Source: Methylomonas koyamae (GTDB lineage Bacteria; Pseudomonadota; Gammaproteobacteria; Methylococcales; Methylomonadaceae). Taken from it: DNA of 61,260 nt. The stretch is taken from positions 1 to 61,260 of the forward strand of contig NZ_LUUK01000013.1 of assembly GCF_001644025.1 (NCBI RefSeq), given 5' to 3'. The position numbers were made by a program, and so were the translations under genes. Of the stretch, positions 1 through 8,756 are shown piece after piece (the first letter of the stretch is position 1; every line of letters begins with the position of its first letter). The notes beneath the pieces were generated by a model. The model did not search any database, was not told the origin of the DNA, and saw only the letters and a program-made list of their open reading frames with translations.

Positions 1-833
1 ACTGTTTCCCCGACGGCAGCCGGGTACTGGGCGGTGCGCCGTTCAACGTCGCTTGGCATCTGCAAGCCTTCGGCGACCGGCCCCGCTTTATCAGCCGGGT
101 CGGCGGCGACGCGGCGGGCAACGACATCCTGGCCGCGATGACCCGCTGGGATATGGACCCGTCCGACCTGCAAATCGACCCGAGTCGGCCGACCGGCACC
201 GTGGCGGTCAGCATAACCGACGACCAACCCGATTACCAAATTCTCGACCGCCAAGCTTACGACTTTATCCAGCCTGTCCAGCCGGGGACCGGCGACGGCC
301 TGCTCTATCATGGCAGTTTGGCGCTACGCGGCGAGGTTTCGGGCCATACGTGGACCGATCTAGCGAGCGCCTGGCGCGGGCCGGTGTTTTTAGACGTAAA
401 TTTGCGCGCGCCCTGGTGGCAACCCGGCCGCATTTTCGATTTGATCGCCGGCGCCGATTGGCTGAAACTGAACGACGCCGAGCTGGCCCAACTCTTCCCC
501 GGCACTCAGGATATCGCCGACAAAATGCGCCTGATCGTTCGAGAATTCGATTTGCAAGGCATTTTCGTCACCTGCGGCGAAGAAGGCGCGCTAGCTCTGA
601 CGCCCGACGGCGAACTACTCGGCGTCACCCCGAACGCCCGGCTCGAAGTCGCGGACACGGTCGGCGCCGGCGACGCCTTCGCCGCCGTGCTGCTGCACGG
701 CATCGCCTCCACTTGGCCCTTACCGCTAACGCTACGCCGCGCGCAGGATTTCGCGTCCGCGCTGGTCGGCAGGCACGGCGCGACAGTCGAGGACCCCGCT
801 TTCTATCAACACATCCTGGCCGGCTGGCAATAA
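1..833 (+). CDS. PfkB-family sugar kinase (fructokinase-like), 5' truncated by window edge
   Basis: This ATP-dependent carbohydrate kinase of the ribokinase/PfkB family enters the window already in frame, with codons from base 3. The first visible residues include the N-terminal family motif GGAPFNVAWHL, which binds sugar. The second PfkB signature, DTVGAGDAFAAV, carries the catalytic Asp near the C-terminus, and the stop lies at 831-833. A start at the ATG at 138 would lose the first signature, so the true start is upstream of the window. GGAPFN is typical of fructokinases and related kinases, but the exact substrate cannot be fixed. In methanotrophs such kinases often sit in sucrose metabolism loci; that is only family knowledge here. 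Confidence 0.88.
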   Translation, partial: CFPDGSRVLGGAPFNVAWHLQAFGDRPRFISRVGGDAAGNDILAAMTRWDMDPSDLQIDPSRPTGTVAVSITDDQPDYQILDRQAYDFIQPVQPGTGDGLLYHGSLALRGEVSGHTWTDLASAWRGPVFLDVNLRAPWWQPGRIFDLIAGADWLKLNDAELAQLFPGTQDIADKMRLIVREFDLQGIFVTCGEEGALALTPDGELLGVTPNARLEVADTVGAGDAFAAVLLHGIASTWPLPLTLRRAQDFASALVGRHGATVEDPAFYQHILAGWQ

Positions 834-1078
834 TCCCGCCGGGCGGGCCGACCGCGATCGCGGCGAGGGTCCAAACATTGGCCCAAGCCTGTATTACATT
901 TCACGTAATCTTCAGCAAACCGTCACGCATCCTTAACCCAGTGTCGGCGTTTTAACGCCAAAATGATCGCCGGCTCAAGCACCCGCTCGGCTCGGCTCGG
1001 CCGGGCTTCAGACCGGGTCGGGCCTAGCCGGGCCAAGCGCCCGTTCGCGTCTACATTTTTTTCCGAGATACTCCGACC

Positions 1079-3604
1079 ATGTTCAGAAGACGACCCCTCT
1101 TCAAACCGGCACTGACCACGCTGGCCGCGCTGGGCTTATTCGGCGGCGCTCAAGCCGCCACGCCGGTATTCATCAACGAAATCCATTACGATAACACCGG
1201 CACCGACAGCGGCGAAGCCGTTGAAATCGCCGGCCCGGCCGGTACCGACCTTAGCGGTTGGTCGTTGGTGCTCTACAACGGCAACGGCGGCGCCAATTAC
1301 CGAACCGCGACGTTAAGCGGCGTCATCGCCGACCAATCGGGCAGCGGCTTCGGAACCTTGAGTTTCGGCTTTCCGACCGATGGTATTCAAAACGGCGCGC
1401 CGGATGGGATCGCTTTGGTCGATGCCAATCAGGTCGCCGTACAATTTTTAAGCTACGAAGGCACGTTCAACGCGGTTGGCGGACCGGCCGCCGGCCAAGC
1501 CGGCACCGACATCGGCGTGTCCGAGTCCAGCGCCACGCCGGTGGGATTTTCGCTGCAATTGCAGGGTAGCGGTCAGGTTTACGAAGACTTCCTTTGGGCT
1601 AGCGCATCCGACGACAACTTCGGCGCCGTCAACGCTGGTCAAAGCTTTGCCGCCGCGCCGCCGGACTCGACCGACAAATGCGGCGATCCCGCCACCGCGA
1701 TTAGCGCGATCCAAGGTAACGACATCGACAGTCCGTTGGTTGGCACACGCCAGACGATAGAGGCCATCGTCACCGCCGATTTCAGCGGCGGCGCCAAACT
1801 GAACGGCTTCTTCGTCCAGCAAGCCGACGGCGAGACCGACGCCGATCCAACCAGTTCGGAAGGCCTGTTCATAGCGGCGTCCGCATCGATCCATGTCGGT
1901 GACCGGGTACGCATTTCCGGCAACGTCGCCGAAACCTACGGCATGACTCGGCTGGAAAACGTCTCGCCGCCGCAGGTCTGCGCCAGCGGACAGGCGCTGC
2001 CGGCCGCCGTCGCGGTCGAGTTGCCGTTCAGCCCGGACAACCGGCAGGAAAGCCGAGAAGGCATGCTGGTAACCCTGCCGCAAACCCTGACCGTCACCGA
2101 AAACTACAATCTGGCTCGCTATGGCGAATTCCTACTCTCGTCGGGCGGCCGTCTGCTAACGCCGACCCAAGCCGCCGAGCCCGGCGCGCCTGCCCTGGCC
2201 ATCGCCGCGCAAAACCTGGCCAATCAACTGCTGGTTGACGACGGCGCCAATCTGCAAAATCCCGATCCCGTGATTTACCCCGAGCCGGCCGGTCTGAGTG
2301 CCGCCAATACTTTAAGGGTCGGCGACAGCGTAAGCGGCGCGACCGGGATCTTGGCGTACGACTTCGGCGCCTACCGTTTGCAACCGACTCAAACATTGAC
2401 GCTGAATGCGGACAACCCTCGCGACCAGGCGCCCACGCCGGACCGACGCACATCCTTGACCGTCGCCAGCTTCAATGTCTTGAATTATTTCAACGGCGAC
2501 GGCAACGGCGGCGGCTTCCCAACCGCGCGCGGCGCCGACAGCCCGGCCGAATTCGCCAAGCAACGCGCCAAAATCGTCGCGGCCCTGACTCGCCTAAACG
2601 CCGATGTGATCGGCCTGATGGAAATCGAGAACGACGGCTACGCCGCCAACAGCGCCATCGCCGACCTGGTGGCCGGGCTAAATCAAGCCGCCGGCCCCGG
2701 CACCTATGCCTATATCAACCCGGGCGTCTCGCCGGTGGGCAGCGACGAAATCGCCGTGGGTCTGATTTACAAACCGGCCAAGGCCTCTCCGATCGGTCCG
2801 GCGGCCATTCTGAGCTCAGCCTTCGACCCGGCATTTATCGATACCAAGAACCGGCCGACCATCGCCCAGACTTTCCGCGACAAAACCTCCAACAAGTTGC
2901 TGACCGTCGCGGTCAACCACCTGAAATCCAAGGGATCGGCTTGCGACGATGTCAACGACCCGGATACCGGCGATGGCCAAGGCAATTGCAATCTGACTCG
3001 CACCGCCGCCGCCCAGGTGCTGACCCAGTGGCTCGCCACCGACCCCACCCATACCGGCTCCGCCAACGCGTTGATCGTCGGCGACTTGAACAGCTACGCG
3101 GAGGAAGATCCGATCAGCGCCCTAAAATCGGCCGGCTATCGCAATCTGCTGGAGAATCTGGTCGGCAATCACGCCGCCTACAGCTACGTGTTCGACGGCG
3201 CTTCCGGCTATCTGGATCACGCCTTGGCAAATACCGCTCTAACGCCGCAAGTCAAGGCCGTCTCGGAGTGGCACATCAACGCCGACGAGCCGAGGGCGCT
3301 GGATTACAACGAGGAGTTCAAATCGGCCGGGCAGATCGCCGACTTTTACGCCGCCGACGCCTATCGCTCGTCCGACCACGACCCCTTGTTGGTGCAATTA
3401 TTCGTGGCCGGCGACCTGGACAGCGACGGCGATGTGGACAGCACCGATGCCGCCGCGGCCAAGGCGCAAATCGGCCAATGCGCGAGCCGGCAGACGTTCA
3501 ACCGCGAAGCGGATTACGACAATAACGGCTGCGTTTCCTACGCGGATTACCGGACTTGGTACGGCCACTACCAGCGGTATCAAACCGCCGCGACCGGCCT
3601 CTAA
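1079..3604 (+). CDS. Secreted ExeM/NucH-type endonuclease with C-terminal dockerin-like module
   Basis: The 841-residue protein begins with a signal peptide (hydrophobic stretch about 10-26, cleavage after AQA). A lamin-tail-like domain (about 28-190, VFINEIHYDN) follows, then an OB-fold-like region (about 205-300). An endonuclease/exonuclease/phosphatase domain (about 460-775) has the motifs FNVLNYF, MEIEND, GDLNSY and SSDHDPLLV. This is the order seen in extracellular ExeM/NucH nucleases, which degrade external DNA. The last 60 residues hold two calcium-loop repeats (DLDSDGDVDSTD and DYDNNGCVSYAD), the pattern of a type I dockerin. A strong terminator follows the stop. The next gene encodes a cohesin-like protein, so the nuclease may be docked on the cell surface; that is inference. 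Confidence 0.88.
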   Translation: MFRRRPLFKPALTTLAALGLFGGAQAATPVFINEIHYDNTGTDSGEAVEIAGPAGTDLSGWSLVLYNGNGGANYRTATLSGVIADQSGSGFGTLSFGFPTDGIQNGAPDGIALVDANQVAVQFLSYEGTFNAVGGPAAGQAGTDIGVSESSATPVGFSLQLQGSGQVYEDFLWASASDDNFGAVNAGQSFAAAPPDSTDKCGDPATAISAIQGNDIDSPLVGTRQTIEAIVTADFSGGAKLNGFFVQQADGETDADPTSSEGLFIAASASIHVGDRVRISGNVAETYGMTRLENVSPPQVCASGQALPAAVAVELPFSPDNRQESREGMLVTLPQTLTVTENYNLARYGEFLLSSGGRLLTPTQAAEPGAPALAIAAQNLANQLLVDDGANLQNPDPVIYPEPAGLSAANTLRVGDSVSGATGILAYDFGAYRLQPTQTLTLNADNPRDQAPTPDRRTSLTVASFNVLNYFNGDGNGGGFPTARGADSPAEFAKQRAKIVAALTRLNADVIGLMEIENDGYAANSAIADLVAGLNQAAGPGTYAYINPGVSPVGSDEIAVGLIYKPAKASPIGPAAILSSAFDPAFIDTKNRPTIAQTFRDKTSNKLLTVAVNHLKSKGSACDDVNDPDTGDGQGNCNLTRTAAAQVLTQWLATDPTHTGSANALIVGDLNSYAEEDPISALKSAGYRNLLENLVGNHAAYSYVFDGASGYLDHALANTALTPQVKAVSEWHINADEPRALDYNEEFKSAGQIADFYAADAYRSSDHDPLLVQLFVAGDLDSDGDVDSTDAAAAKAQIGQCASRQTFNREADYDNNGCVSYADYRTWYGHYQRYQTAATGL

Positions 3605-3611
3605 GCCGGCA

Positions 3612-3647
3612 CGGCCGGTCGGCATGACGCCGACCGGCCGCTTTTTA
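3612..3647 (+). terminator. Rho-independent terminator after the nuclease gene
   Basis: A perfect 12-bp stem (3612-3623 with 3629-3640) encloses the five-base loop ATGAC, and a run of five T follows at 3642-3646. It separates the nuclease from the cohesin-like gene that starts 23 bases later. Confidence 0.85.
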
Positions 3648-3669
3648 CTTTCATTTACCGGAACATGCC

Positions 3670-4239
3670 ATGAAAACACTGAGTTGTATTTTGATTCTGA
3701 CCGCTGTCGGCTTGTGGCCTACCGCGGACGCTGCCGCCTTGAGCCTTAGCCTGATTCCGCGGAGCGCGACCGTCACTGTCGGCGATACCTTCGCGGCCGA
3801 CGTGGTCGCTCACGACCTGTTCGGCGACGCGGACTCGGACGAGTTGCTGCTGGCCTTCGGTCTAAACCTCGGCGATCTGGACGACGAACGTCTGGAGTGG
3901 ACCGGCGTCAGCGTGAATCCGGTGTTTAGCGACGATTCTGCCGCCGTGGGCCTAACTGCGGCCGGCTCGACCTTTCCCGGACTGAGCGCCGACGACACGC
4001 CGGCAAATATGACACTCGCCACGCTGTACTTTCGGGCGCTGGCGGCGGGTAGCGCCATCGTCGGCATACGCGGCGATTTGGCCGATCCGAATCAAGGCCT
4101 GATTTTTTTGAACCGGGGGCCGGTGGCGATTGCCGCCGATTTCAACCTGAGCATCGTCGCGGTACCGTTACCAACCGGCGCGCTGCTGTTTGCATCCGGT
4201 ATGGCGGCGATGCTCGTTAGAGGCGGACGCCGCGCCTGA
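3670..4239 (+). CDS. Exported cohesin-like protein with PEP-CTERM-like C-terminal anchor
   Basis: The 189-residue protein has a signal peptide (about 1-23). One beta-rich domain (about 25-160) shows a cohesin-like pattern: a VTVGDTFAADVVA opening, a middle LLLAFGLNL strand and a late LATLYFRALAAGSA strand. The tail is VPLPTGALLFASGMAAMLVRGGRRA-like: a short VPLP motif, a hydrophobic span and an Arg-rich end. This is the VPLP variant of PEP-CTERM sorting signals, cut by exosortase. The cohesin assignment is by pattern and not certain. It lies downstream of a dockerin-bearing nuclease but behind a terminator, so it probably has its own promoter. Confidence 0.7.
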   Translation: MKTLSCILILTAVGLWPTADAAALSLSLIPRSATVTVGDTFAADVVAHDLFGDADSDELLLAFGLNLGDLDDERLEWTGVSVNPVFSDDSAAVGLTAAGSTFPGLSADDTPANMTLATLYFRALAAGSAIVGIRGDLADPNQGLIFLNRGPVAIAADFNLSIVAVPLPTGALLFASGMAAMLVRGGRRA

Positions 4240-4257
4240 AAATTGGGCGGCGGCCAG

Positions 4258-4282
4258 AAAAAAGCCGGGCCCCGGCCCGGCT
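4258..4282 (-). terminator. Rho-independent terminator for the minus-strand membrane protein gene
   Basis: On the minus strand a nine-base-pair GC stem (4282-4274 with 4271-4263) with a very short loop is followed by a T run (A run at 4258-4263 on the plus strand). It lies five bases past the stop of the gene at 4287-5018. Confidence 0.8.
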
Positions 4283-4286
4283 CGAT

Positions 4287-5018
4287 TCAGGATTGCTGCT
4301 TGGCGAACCGACCGGACCAGTCGTCCGGCCGCGCCGCGAACAACTTTTTGAATTGCGGCATGAAGCTGGCGGTGATCGGAATCGAATAAAAGCAATACAT
4401 CGCCGCCGCCTCGCCGGTACTGACGCCGAACAACCATTGCGGCATGAACAGCGTCATCATCGCCATCCCGAAATGGTAAGACGCGATCCGCCAGTTGTGC
4501 TTCCAGACGAAACCGCTGAGCGCCAGCGCGAACAAGGAACCGTGGGTCACCAAGGTACCGAAGGCGCTGGAAATGGCATAACCGATATGATAAATGCCCA
4601 TGAACAGGCAGGAGTTCATCCGACCGATGAAATTGGGCTCCAAACCGAACAATTGCCACTCGTTCGGCAGCCGGCCGAACACCAGAAACAAGCCACTTAA
4701 ACTCGCCCCGGCGATGAAGGCCTTCTTCAAGGCCGCCGGGTCGCTCGAATACGTCGCCAAGGCCGGCATGATCGCGAAGGCCTGCAGGCTGATATGTACC
4801 GAGGACAATTCGCTAAGCAGCAGATTGGTACCGTAGCCGCATTGGTCGGCGACCGGATAGGCGAAAAACTGAATGAATTCCATCAGCGAAAAATGAAAAA
4901 TCGCGTAAGCGCGGGCCAACCTGACCCAAAACGCTTCGTCCTTGTCCAGCACAGTCACGGTCGCCGCGGCCAAACCCGCGACGCCCAAGCCCAACGACAT
5001 ATCGGCGCTAAAACACAT
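4287..5018 (-). CDS. Multi-pass membrane protein of unknown function (MCFSA family)
   Basis: The 243-residue protein has about seven or eight hydrophobic segments spread over its length and starts with MCFSADMSLG. The MC(F/W)SA opening resembles the uncharacterised DUF5765/DUF6629-type membrane families; I could not verify which. It has many His, Tyr and Trp residues near membrane faces (for example FHFSLMEFIQFF and CLFMGIYHIGY), but no known catalytic motif. It stands alone on the minus strand between convergent and divergent neighbours and has its own terminator. No function is proposed. Confidence 0.75.
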   Translation of the reverse strand: MCFSADMSLGLGVAGLAAATVTVLDKDEAFWVRLARAYAIFHFSLMEFIQFFAYPVADQCGYGTNLLLSELSSVHISLQAFAIMPALATYSSDPAALKKAFIAGASLSGLFLVFGRLPNEWQLFGLEPNFIGRMNSCLFMGIYHIGYAISSAFGTLVTHGSLFALALSGFVWKHNWRIASYHFGMAMMTLFMPQWLFGVSTGEAAAMYCFYSIPITASFMPQFKKLFAARPDDWSGRFAKQQS

Positions 5019-5264
5019 AGTGAATCCGTATCAAAAAGTCAGACAAAACAGCCACGCCGGTGGCCTCCTCTCGCCTCGGCCGGTAATTTCGGGCTTCGGC
5101 CTGGGAACGATACACGGCCCCGGCGTTTATTGCAGCTTTTTATGGTTTTAACCGGATTATTTCCTAACGGACTAAATCTTTCGTCAATCGGTTTTCCGGA
5201 AGTCCGAGCTGTGGTATTCTTGATCAGAAATTGCGAAGCCCGTCACATTCAAGGTTATCAGCGG

Positions 5265-7289
5265 ATGAAAATCAACCAGAACTTACGCTACCTCTCTCTG
5301 GCTGTCTGGCTCGGCGCGACCAGTGCGCTGGCCGACGGCGCGCGCGCGACTTTGGTCGAACCACCGCATCCGATTTATCACGTGGTTCGCGATCAAACCC
5401 TGGCCCAGGCGGCGGCATCGATCGCCAATCGCGGCGGCTTCGGCTTCCGGATCGCCGCCGGCCTGGAATCCGACCGTTTGAATCGCAAGCTGGCCGCCGC
5501 CGATTGGCCTGCGGCATTGGCGCAATTGTTAGAGGATTACAACTACACGCTGGTCGGCGAACCCGGCGCGATTCGCTCGGTTCTGATCAGCGGCCGCCGT
5601 CACAACGGCCTTGTAGACCCGACATCCGCCGGCATCGCTATCGAACCGCGCAAGGTCGACGGTCTGCCGGAACGTTACCGCCGCCTGAAACCCGGCTCGG
5701 CCATGCCGGTCGAACTGCCAATGGCCCAGTTGCGGCAACTGAAAGCCGGCGACCGCACACTTCTCGATCTGCCGATCGGTCAATACCAAGTCGAACACGA
5801 CCGCCGCACCGACCATGCCGACGGCTCATCGACCTGGACCGGCCATCTCGCCGACGAAGGTCTGGGGTACCGGCTGAATCTGTCCGTCGGCGCGGCCGGA
5901 CTGATGGGCAATCTCTACACGCCGGACGGTGAATATTTGATCGAAGGTGCCGGGGAGGCCGCGGTGCTGGTCGACCTGCAGCATTCGGGCCTGACGGCAG
6001 GCGGTTTCGACGGCGACCATATCGAACCGTCGGGTTTGCCGGCGCCAACCGAAATGGCCAAGGCCAGCCTATCGACCGAAAGCCTGAGAACCAAGGCCGA
6101 GTCGCTAAGGGCGGACGCCACCGCGCTGAATCAGGAAGCCACGAATCTGTACGGCAATTACACCGATAACCAACAACTGGTCGCCAATGCGCAAACCGCC
6201 TTGACCGCGGCCAAGGCAAACACCGCAACCGCGAAAGCCGAGCTGGCAAGCCGAAAGCAGACTCTGAAATCGGCACCCAAGGACGCAACCTTGCAAGCGG
6301 CGGTCGCCAGCGCCAAATCCGCGCTGAATGCCGCCAAAGCCGCTGAAAAACAGGCCAACACCAACCTCAAGGCGGTCAAGAAATTCGAAAAATCGGCACT
6401 GTCCGCCTACAACAAAAAGATCGCCGCGTATAAAAAGGCCAATACCAAGGCCGAAAAAGCCGAAGCCGATTACGCCGCCCGACTGAACGAGACCGGCGGA
6501 GGCAATACCGAAAATAACGGTAATAACGGAAACGGCGGCGGCAATACCACCGAAACCAACGTCGTCGACGTGATGGTGCTCTACACCACGGTTGGACAAA
6601 GCGCCGATTACGCCAAGCAGCGCATTCAATATCTGGTCGATGTCAGCAACCAGGCTTACCGGGACTCGGGCATCCACGCCAGTCTGCGCCTGGTGCATAC
6701 CGAAGCCAGCGCCTATACCGAAACCAACCTCGACAACACCGCATTGGACGATCTGGGCGCCGGTAACGGCGCGTTTGCCAATGTCGAGGCTCTGCGCAAC
6801 CGCTACGGCGCCGATGTGGTGGTATTTTTCCGTCCCTTCTACCATTTGGCGTCGGGCCAGATGTGCGGCATCGCCTACCAGGGGTTCTACAACGGCGGCG
6901 ATGCCTATCCGTTCTTGGCCTATGCGGTGGTCGGCGACGGGTATTCCTTGGAATCGGATAATTACTATTGCACCACCGGCAGTTTCGCCCACGAAATCGG
7001 CCATACGCTCGGTAACGTCCACGACCGGGAGTTTAGCAACTTGCAAGGCAAGTTCGAATATTCCTACGCCTGGGGCATAGACAACCTGTTCGGCACGATC
7101 ATGAGCTATTACAGCCCGCAAATCCTGCTGTTCTCGTCGCCGTCCCTGAGCACGCAATGCGCTGGCGGCCCCTGCGGCTATCCGGCCGGGTCGATACATT
7201 CGTCCGACCAGACCGCCACGACCAACTATACCGCGCCCTTTGTCAGCGCATACCGACAGACCCAAGTGAGCGTACCGTCGATAGAGTGA
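5265..7289 (+). CDS. Secreted metzincin-like zinc metallopeptidase with Ala/Lys coiled-coil linker
   Basis: The chosen ATG at 5265 gives 674 residues and puts a signal peptide first (about 1-23); the frame is open for 471 bases upstream but without export features. A domain at about 30-115 resembles the short STN fold of secretins and TonB receptors. About 150-260 looks like a protease pro-region. Residues about 270-410 are rich in Ala, Lys and Glu and should form a long coiled coil; a Gly/Asn-rich linker follows. The catalytic domain has HEIGHTLGNVHD near 575-587 (HExxHxxGxxHD zinc site) and a downstream Met-turn IMSYY, the hallmarks of metzincins (reprolysin-like). The pro-domain and coiled-coil assignments are inference. 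No secretion partner is visible nearby. Confidence 0.85.
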   Translation: MKINQNLRYLSLAVWLGATSALADGARATLVEPPHPIYHVVRDQTLAQAAASIANRGGFGFRIAAGLESDRLNRKLAAADWPAALAQLLEDYNYTLVGEPGAIRSVLISGRRHNGLVDPTSAGIAIEPRKVDGLPERYRRLKPGSAMPVELPMAQLRQLKAGDRTLLDLPIGQYQVEHDRRTDHADGSSTWTGHLADEGLGYRLNLSVGAAGLMGNLYTPDGEYLIEGAGEAAVLVDLQHSGLTAGGFDGDHIEPSGLPAPTEMAKASLSTESLRTKAESLRADATALNQEATNLYGNYTDNQQLVANAQTALTAAKANTATAKAELASRKQTLKSAPKDATLQAAVASAKSALNAAKAAEKQANTNLKAVKKFEKSALSAYNKKIAAYKKANTKAEKAEADYAARLNETGGGNTENNGNNGNGGGNTTETNVVDVMVLYTTVGQSADYAKQRIQYLVDVSNQAYRDSGIHASLRLVHTEASAYTETNLDNTALDDLGAGNGAFANVEALRNRYGADVVVFFRPFYHLASGQMCGIAYQGFYNGGDAYPFLAYAVVGDGYSLESDNYYCTTGSFAHEIGHTLGNVHDREFSNLQGKFEYSYAWGIDNLFGTIMSYYSPQILLFSSPSLSTQCAGGPCGYPAGSIHSSDQTATTNYTAPFVSAYRQTQVSVPSIE

Positions 7290-7328
7290 CGCGGACGCCA
7301 CTTAAATAGACTTCATAAGTTTTTCAAG

Positions 7329-7345
7329 GATTTATGATATAAATC
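7329..7345. repeat. AT-rich perfect inverted repeat, possible operator
   Basis: Seven-base arms GATTTAT and ATAAATC flank a GAT spacer, 39 bases past the protease stop and about 205 bases before the next gene. It has the symmetry of a dimeric regulator site but matches no consensus I can name with confidence. No stem length or T run suits a terminator. Confidence 0.3.
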
Positions 7346-7550
7346 ACCCCGATTGGCCGGCCAGCCGCCGACCGATCGCCGCGCCCCGAAAGCGCTACCG
7401 CCAAGGTAACGCCGGCACCAGGACGAACGGAACGCGGAAGCGCAACGATGCTTTGAACCGGACCGTGCCGCTGGGCCGAGCTCAGCCTGAAACCACTACA
7501 GGCCCGACGTCCATTCCGGATCGATAACAACAATAACCAGGGGAAAGCTC

Positions 7551-8201
7551 ATGATCCAAATTATCGTCGTCTCAACCATTTTTTCGCTATTGCTGCTGGG
7601 TCTGTTGGTCTGGGCGATCAAACGCAAGATCGCCCTTCGCCGGCAGCTGGAAACCGCGCAAATTGCAACGCCTGGTTCGGCAATGCTAGCCGACGCGAAC
7701 CCACAACACCTGAACGCGCCGCCCGCGGCGGAACCGACATGCGCCGAGCCTGCAAAACCGAGCGCCGCGCCTGTCAACCTCGGCGCCGTCTCCGCGGTGC
7801 CCTTGCCGCACACCGCGAGCGATACGGCGATCCCGGAAGACTCGGTGCTGCGCCGCCATTTTCTGGCGATGCGCCTCGCCGAGCGCGAGCAACGGGCGAG
7901 ACCTTATCCCACCGATTCCGTGCTGCGCCGACACTACGACGCAATGCAAAAAGCGGCACTCGAAACGGCATCCGCAGTGCGACCGGCGTCGGCAGCCGGC
8001 CACCAGCCGGCCCGCCCCATACCCAAATCAGCGCAGCTGCCCGAGGACTCGGTGTTGAAACGGCACGTACTGACGCAATTGCTGTCCGATATACAATCCC
8101 AATTGCCGCCGCAACCGACCGACTCCGCGTTGAAGCGGCATTACGCGGCGCTGTTGCAAACCGAACTGGACAAACGCCTAACCGGCGGTTTTCCGGCCTG
8201 A
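7551..8201 (+). CDS. Membrane-anchored protein with four DSxLRRH repeats, unknown function
   Basis: The 216-residue protein starts with one transmembrane helix (about 3-22), followed by the basic segment IKRKIALRR, which predicts a cytoplasmic tail. Four copies of the motif (P/T)(E/D)-D-S-(V/A)-L-(R/K)-R-H occur at about 96, 121, 164 and 189, each starting a short predicted helix ending in Leu/Ala-rich sequence. The regions between are Pro/Ala-rich and look disordered. The start has a GGGG-type ribosome site about ten bases upstream (CAGGGGAAAGCTCATG). A glutathione peroxidase gene follows. I do not recognise a named family; the repeats suggest a scaffold or multivalent binding tail, which is inference. 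Confidence 0.8.
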   Translation: MIQIIVVSTIFSLLLLGLLVWAIKRKIALRRQLETAQIATPGSAMLADANPQHLNAPPAAEPTCAEPAKPSAAPVNLGAVSAVPLPHTASDTAIPEDSVLRRHFLAMRLAEREQRARPYPTDSVLRRHYDAMQKAALETASAVRPASAAGHQPARPIPKSAQLPEDSVLKRHVLTQLLSDIQSQLPPQPTDSALKRHYAALLQTELDKRLTGGFPA

Positions 8202-8211
8202 GGGTCAACGC

Positions 8212-8237
8212 CCCGGACCGGCTCCCGCCGGTCCGGG
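8212..8237. repeat. Perfect 11-bp stem-loop between the DSxLRRH gene and gpx
   Basis: Arms at 8212-8222 and 8227-8237 are perfectly complementary around a TCCC loop. No T run follows on either strand, so it is a weak terminator candidate at best; it could act as an mRNA-stabilising or Rho-related structure. Confidence 0.4.
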
Positions 8238-8264
8238 CCACCCACATTCATCGACAAAGCTACC

Positions 8265-8756
8265 ATGGACACTATTTACCGGTTTTCAGCCGTCACCCTG
8301 AGCGGCGCGCCGTTGGTACTCGACACCTTCCGCGGCCAAGTACTGTTGATCGTCAATACCGCGAGCCGTTGCGGCTTCACCCCGCAATACCAAGGCTTGC
8401 AAGCGCTATACCGCGAATATCGAGACCGAGGCTTCGCGGTGTTGGGCTTTCCGTGTAATCAATTCGGCGCCCAGGAACCCGGCGACAGCCAGGCGATCGG
8501 CGAATTTTGCGCGATGAATTATCAAATCGACTTCCCGATATTCGAAAAAATCGAAGTCAACGGCGACGGCGCACATCCGTTGTACGCATTTCTGAAGGCT
8601 AGCGCGCCGGGCGTGCTGGGTTCGGAAGCGATCAAATGGAATTTCACCAAATTTCTGATCGGCCGGGATGGTTGCGTCAAACAACGCTACGCGCCACTGA
8701 CCGCTCCGGAGACCTTGCACGGCGACATCGAAGCCTTATTGGCGGAAACCGTTTAA
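8265..8756 (+). CDS. Glutathione peroxidase, cysteine type
   Basis: The 163-residue thioredoxin-fold peroxidase reduces hydroperoxides, using glutathione or, in many bacterial members, thioredoxin. The catalytic Cys is in NTASRCGFTPQY (about 35-40), the Gln/Trp partners lie in FPCNQFGAQEPG and WNFTKFLIG, and the length is normal for the BtuE/BsaA family. There is no TGA selenocysteine codon. No signal peptide is seen, so it acts in the cytoplasm. Its stop overlaps the stop of the convergent flgT-like gene by four bases. Confidence 0.93.
   Translation: MDTIYRFSAVTLSGAPLVLDTFRGQVLLIVNTASRCGFTPQYQGLQALYREYRDRGFAVLGFPCNQFGAQEPGDSQAIGEFCAMNYQIDFPIFEKIEVNGDGAHPLYAFLKASAPGVLGSEAIKWNFTKFLIGRDGCVKQRYAPLTAPETLHGDIEALLAETV

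Noticed and set aside
4794-5264. N-terminal extension of the metallopeptidase reading frame
   Set aside because: It is opposite the membrane protein gene and would bury the signal peptide that starts at 5265.
6105-7301. 398-codon minus-strand frame opposite the metallopeptidase
   Set aside because: Low-complexity Gly/Val-rich translation typical of an antisense shadow.
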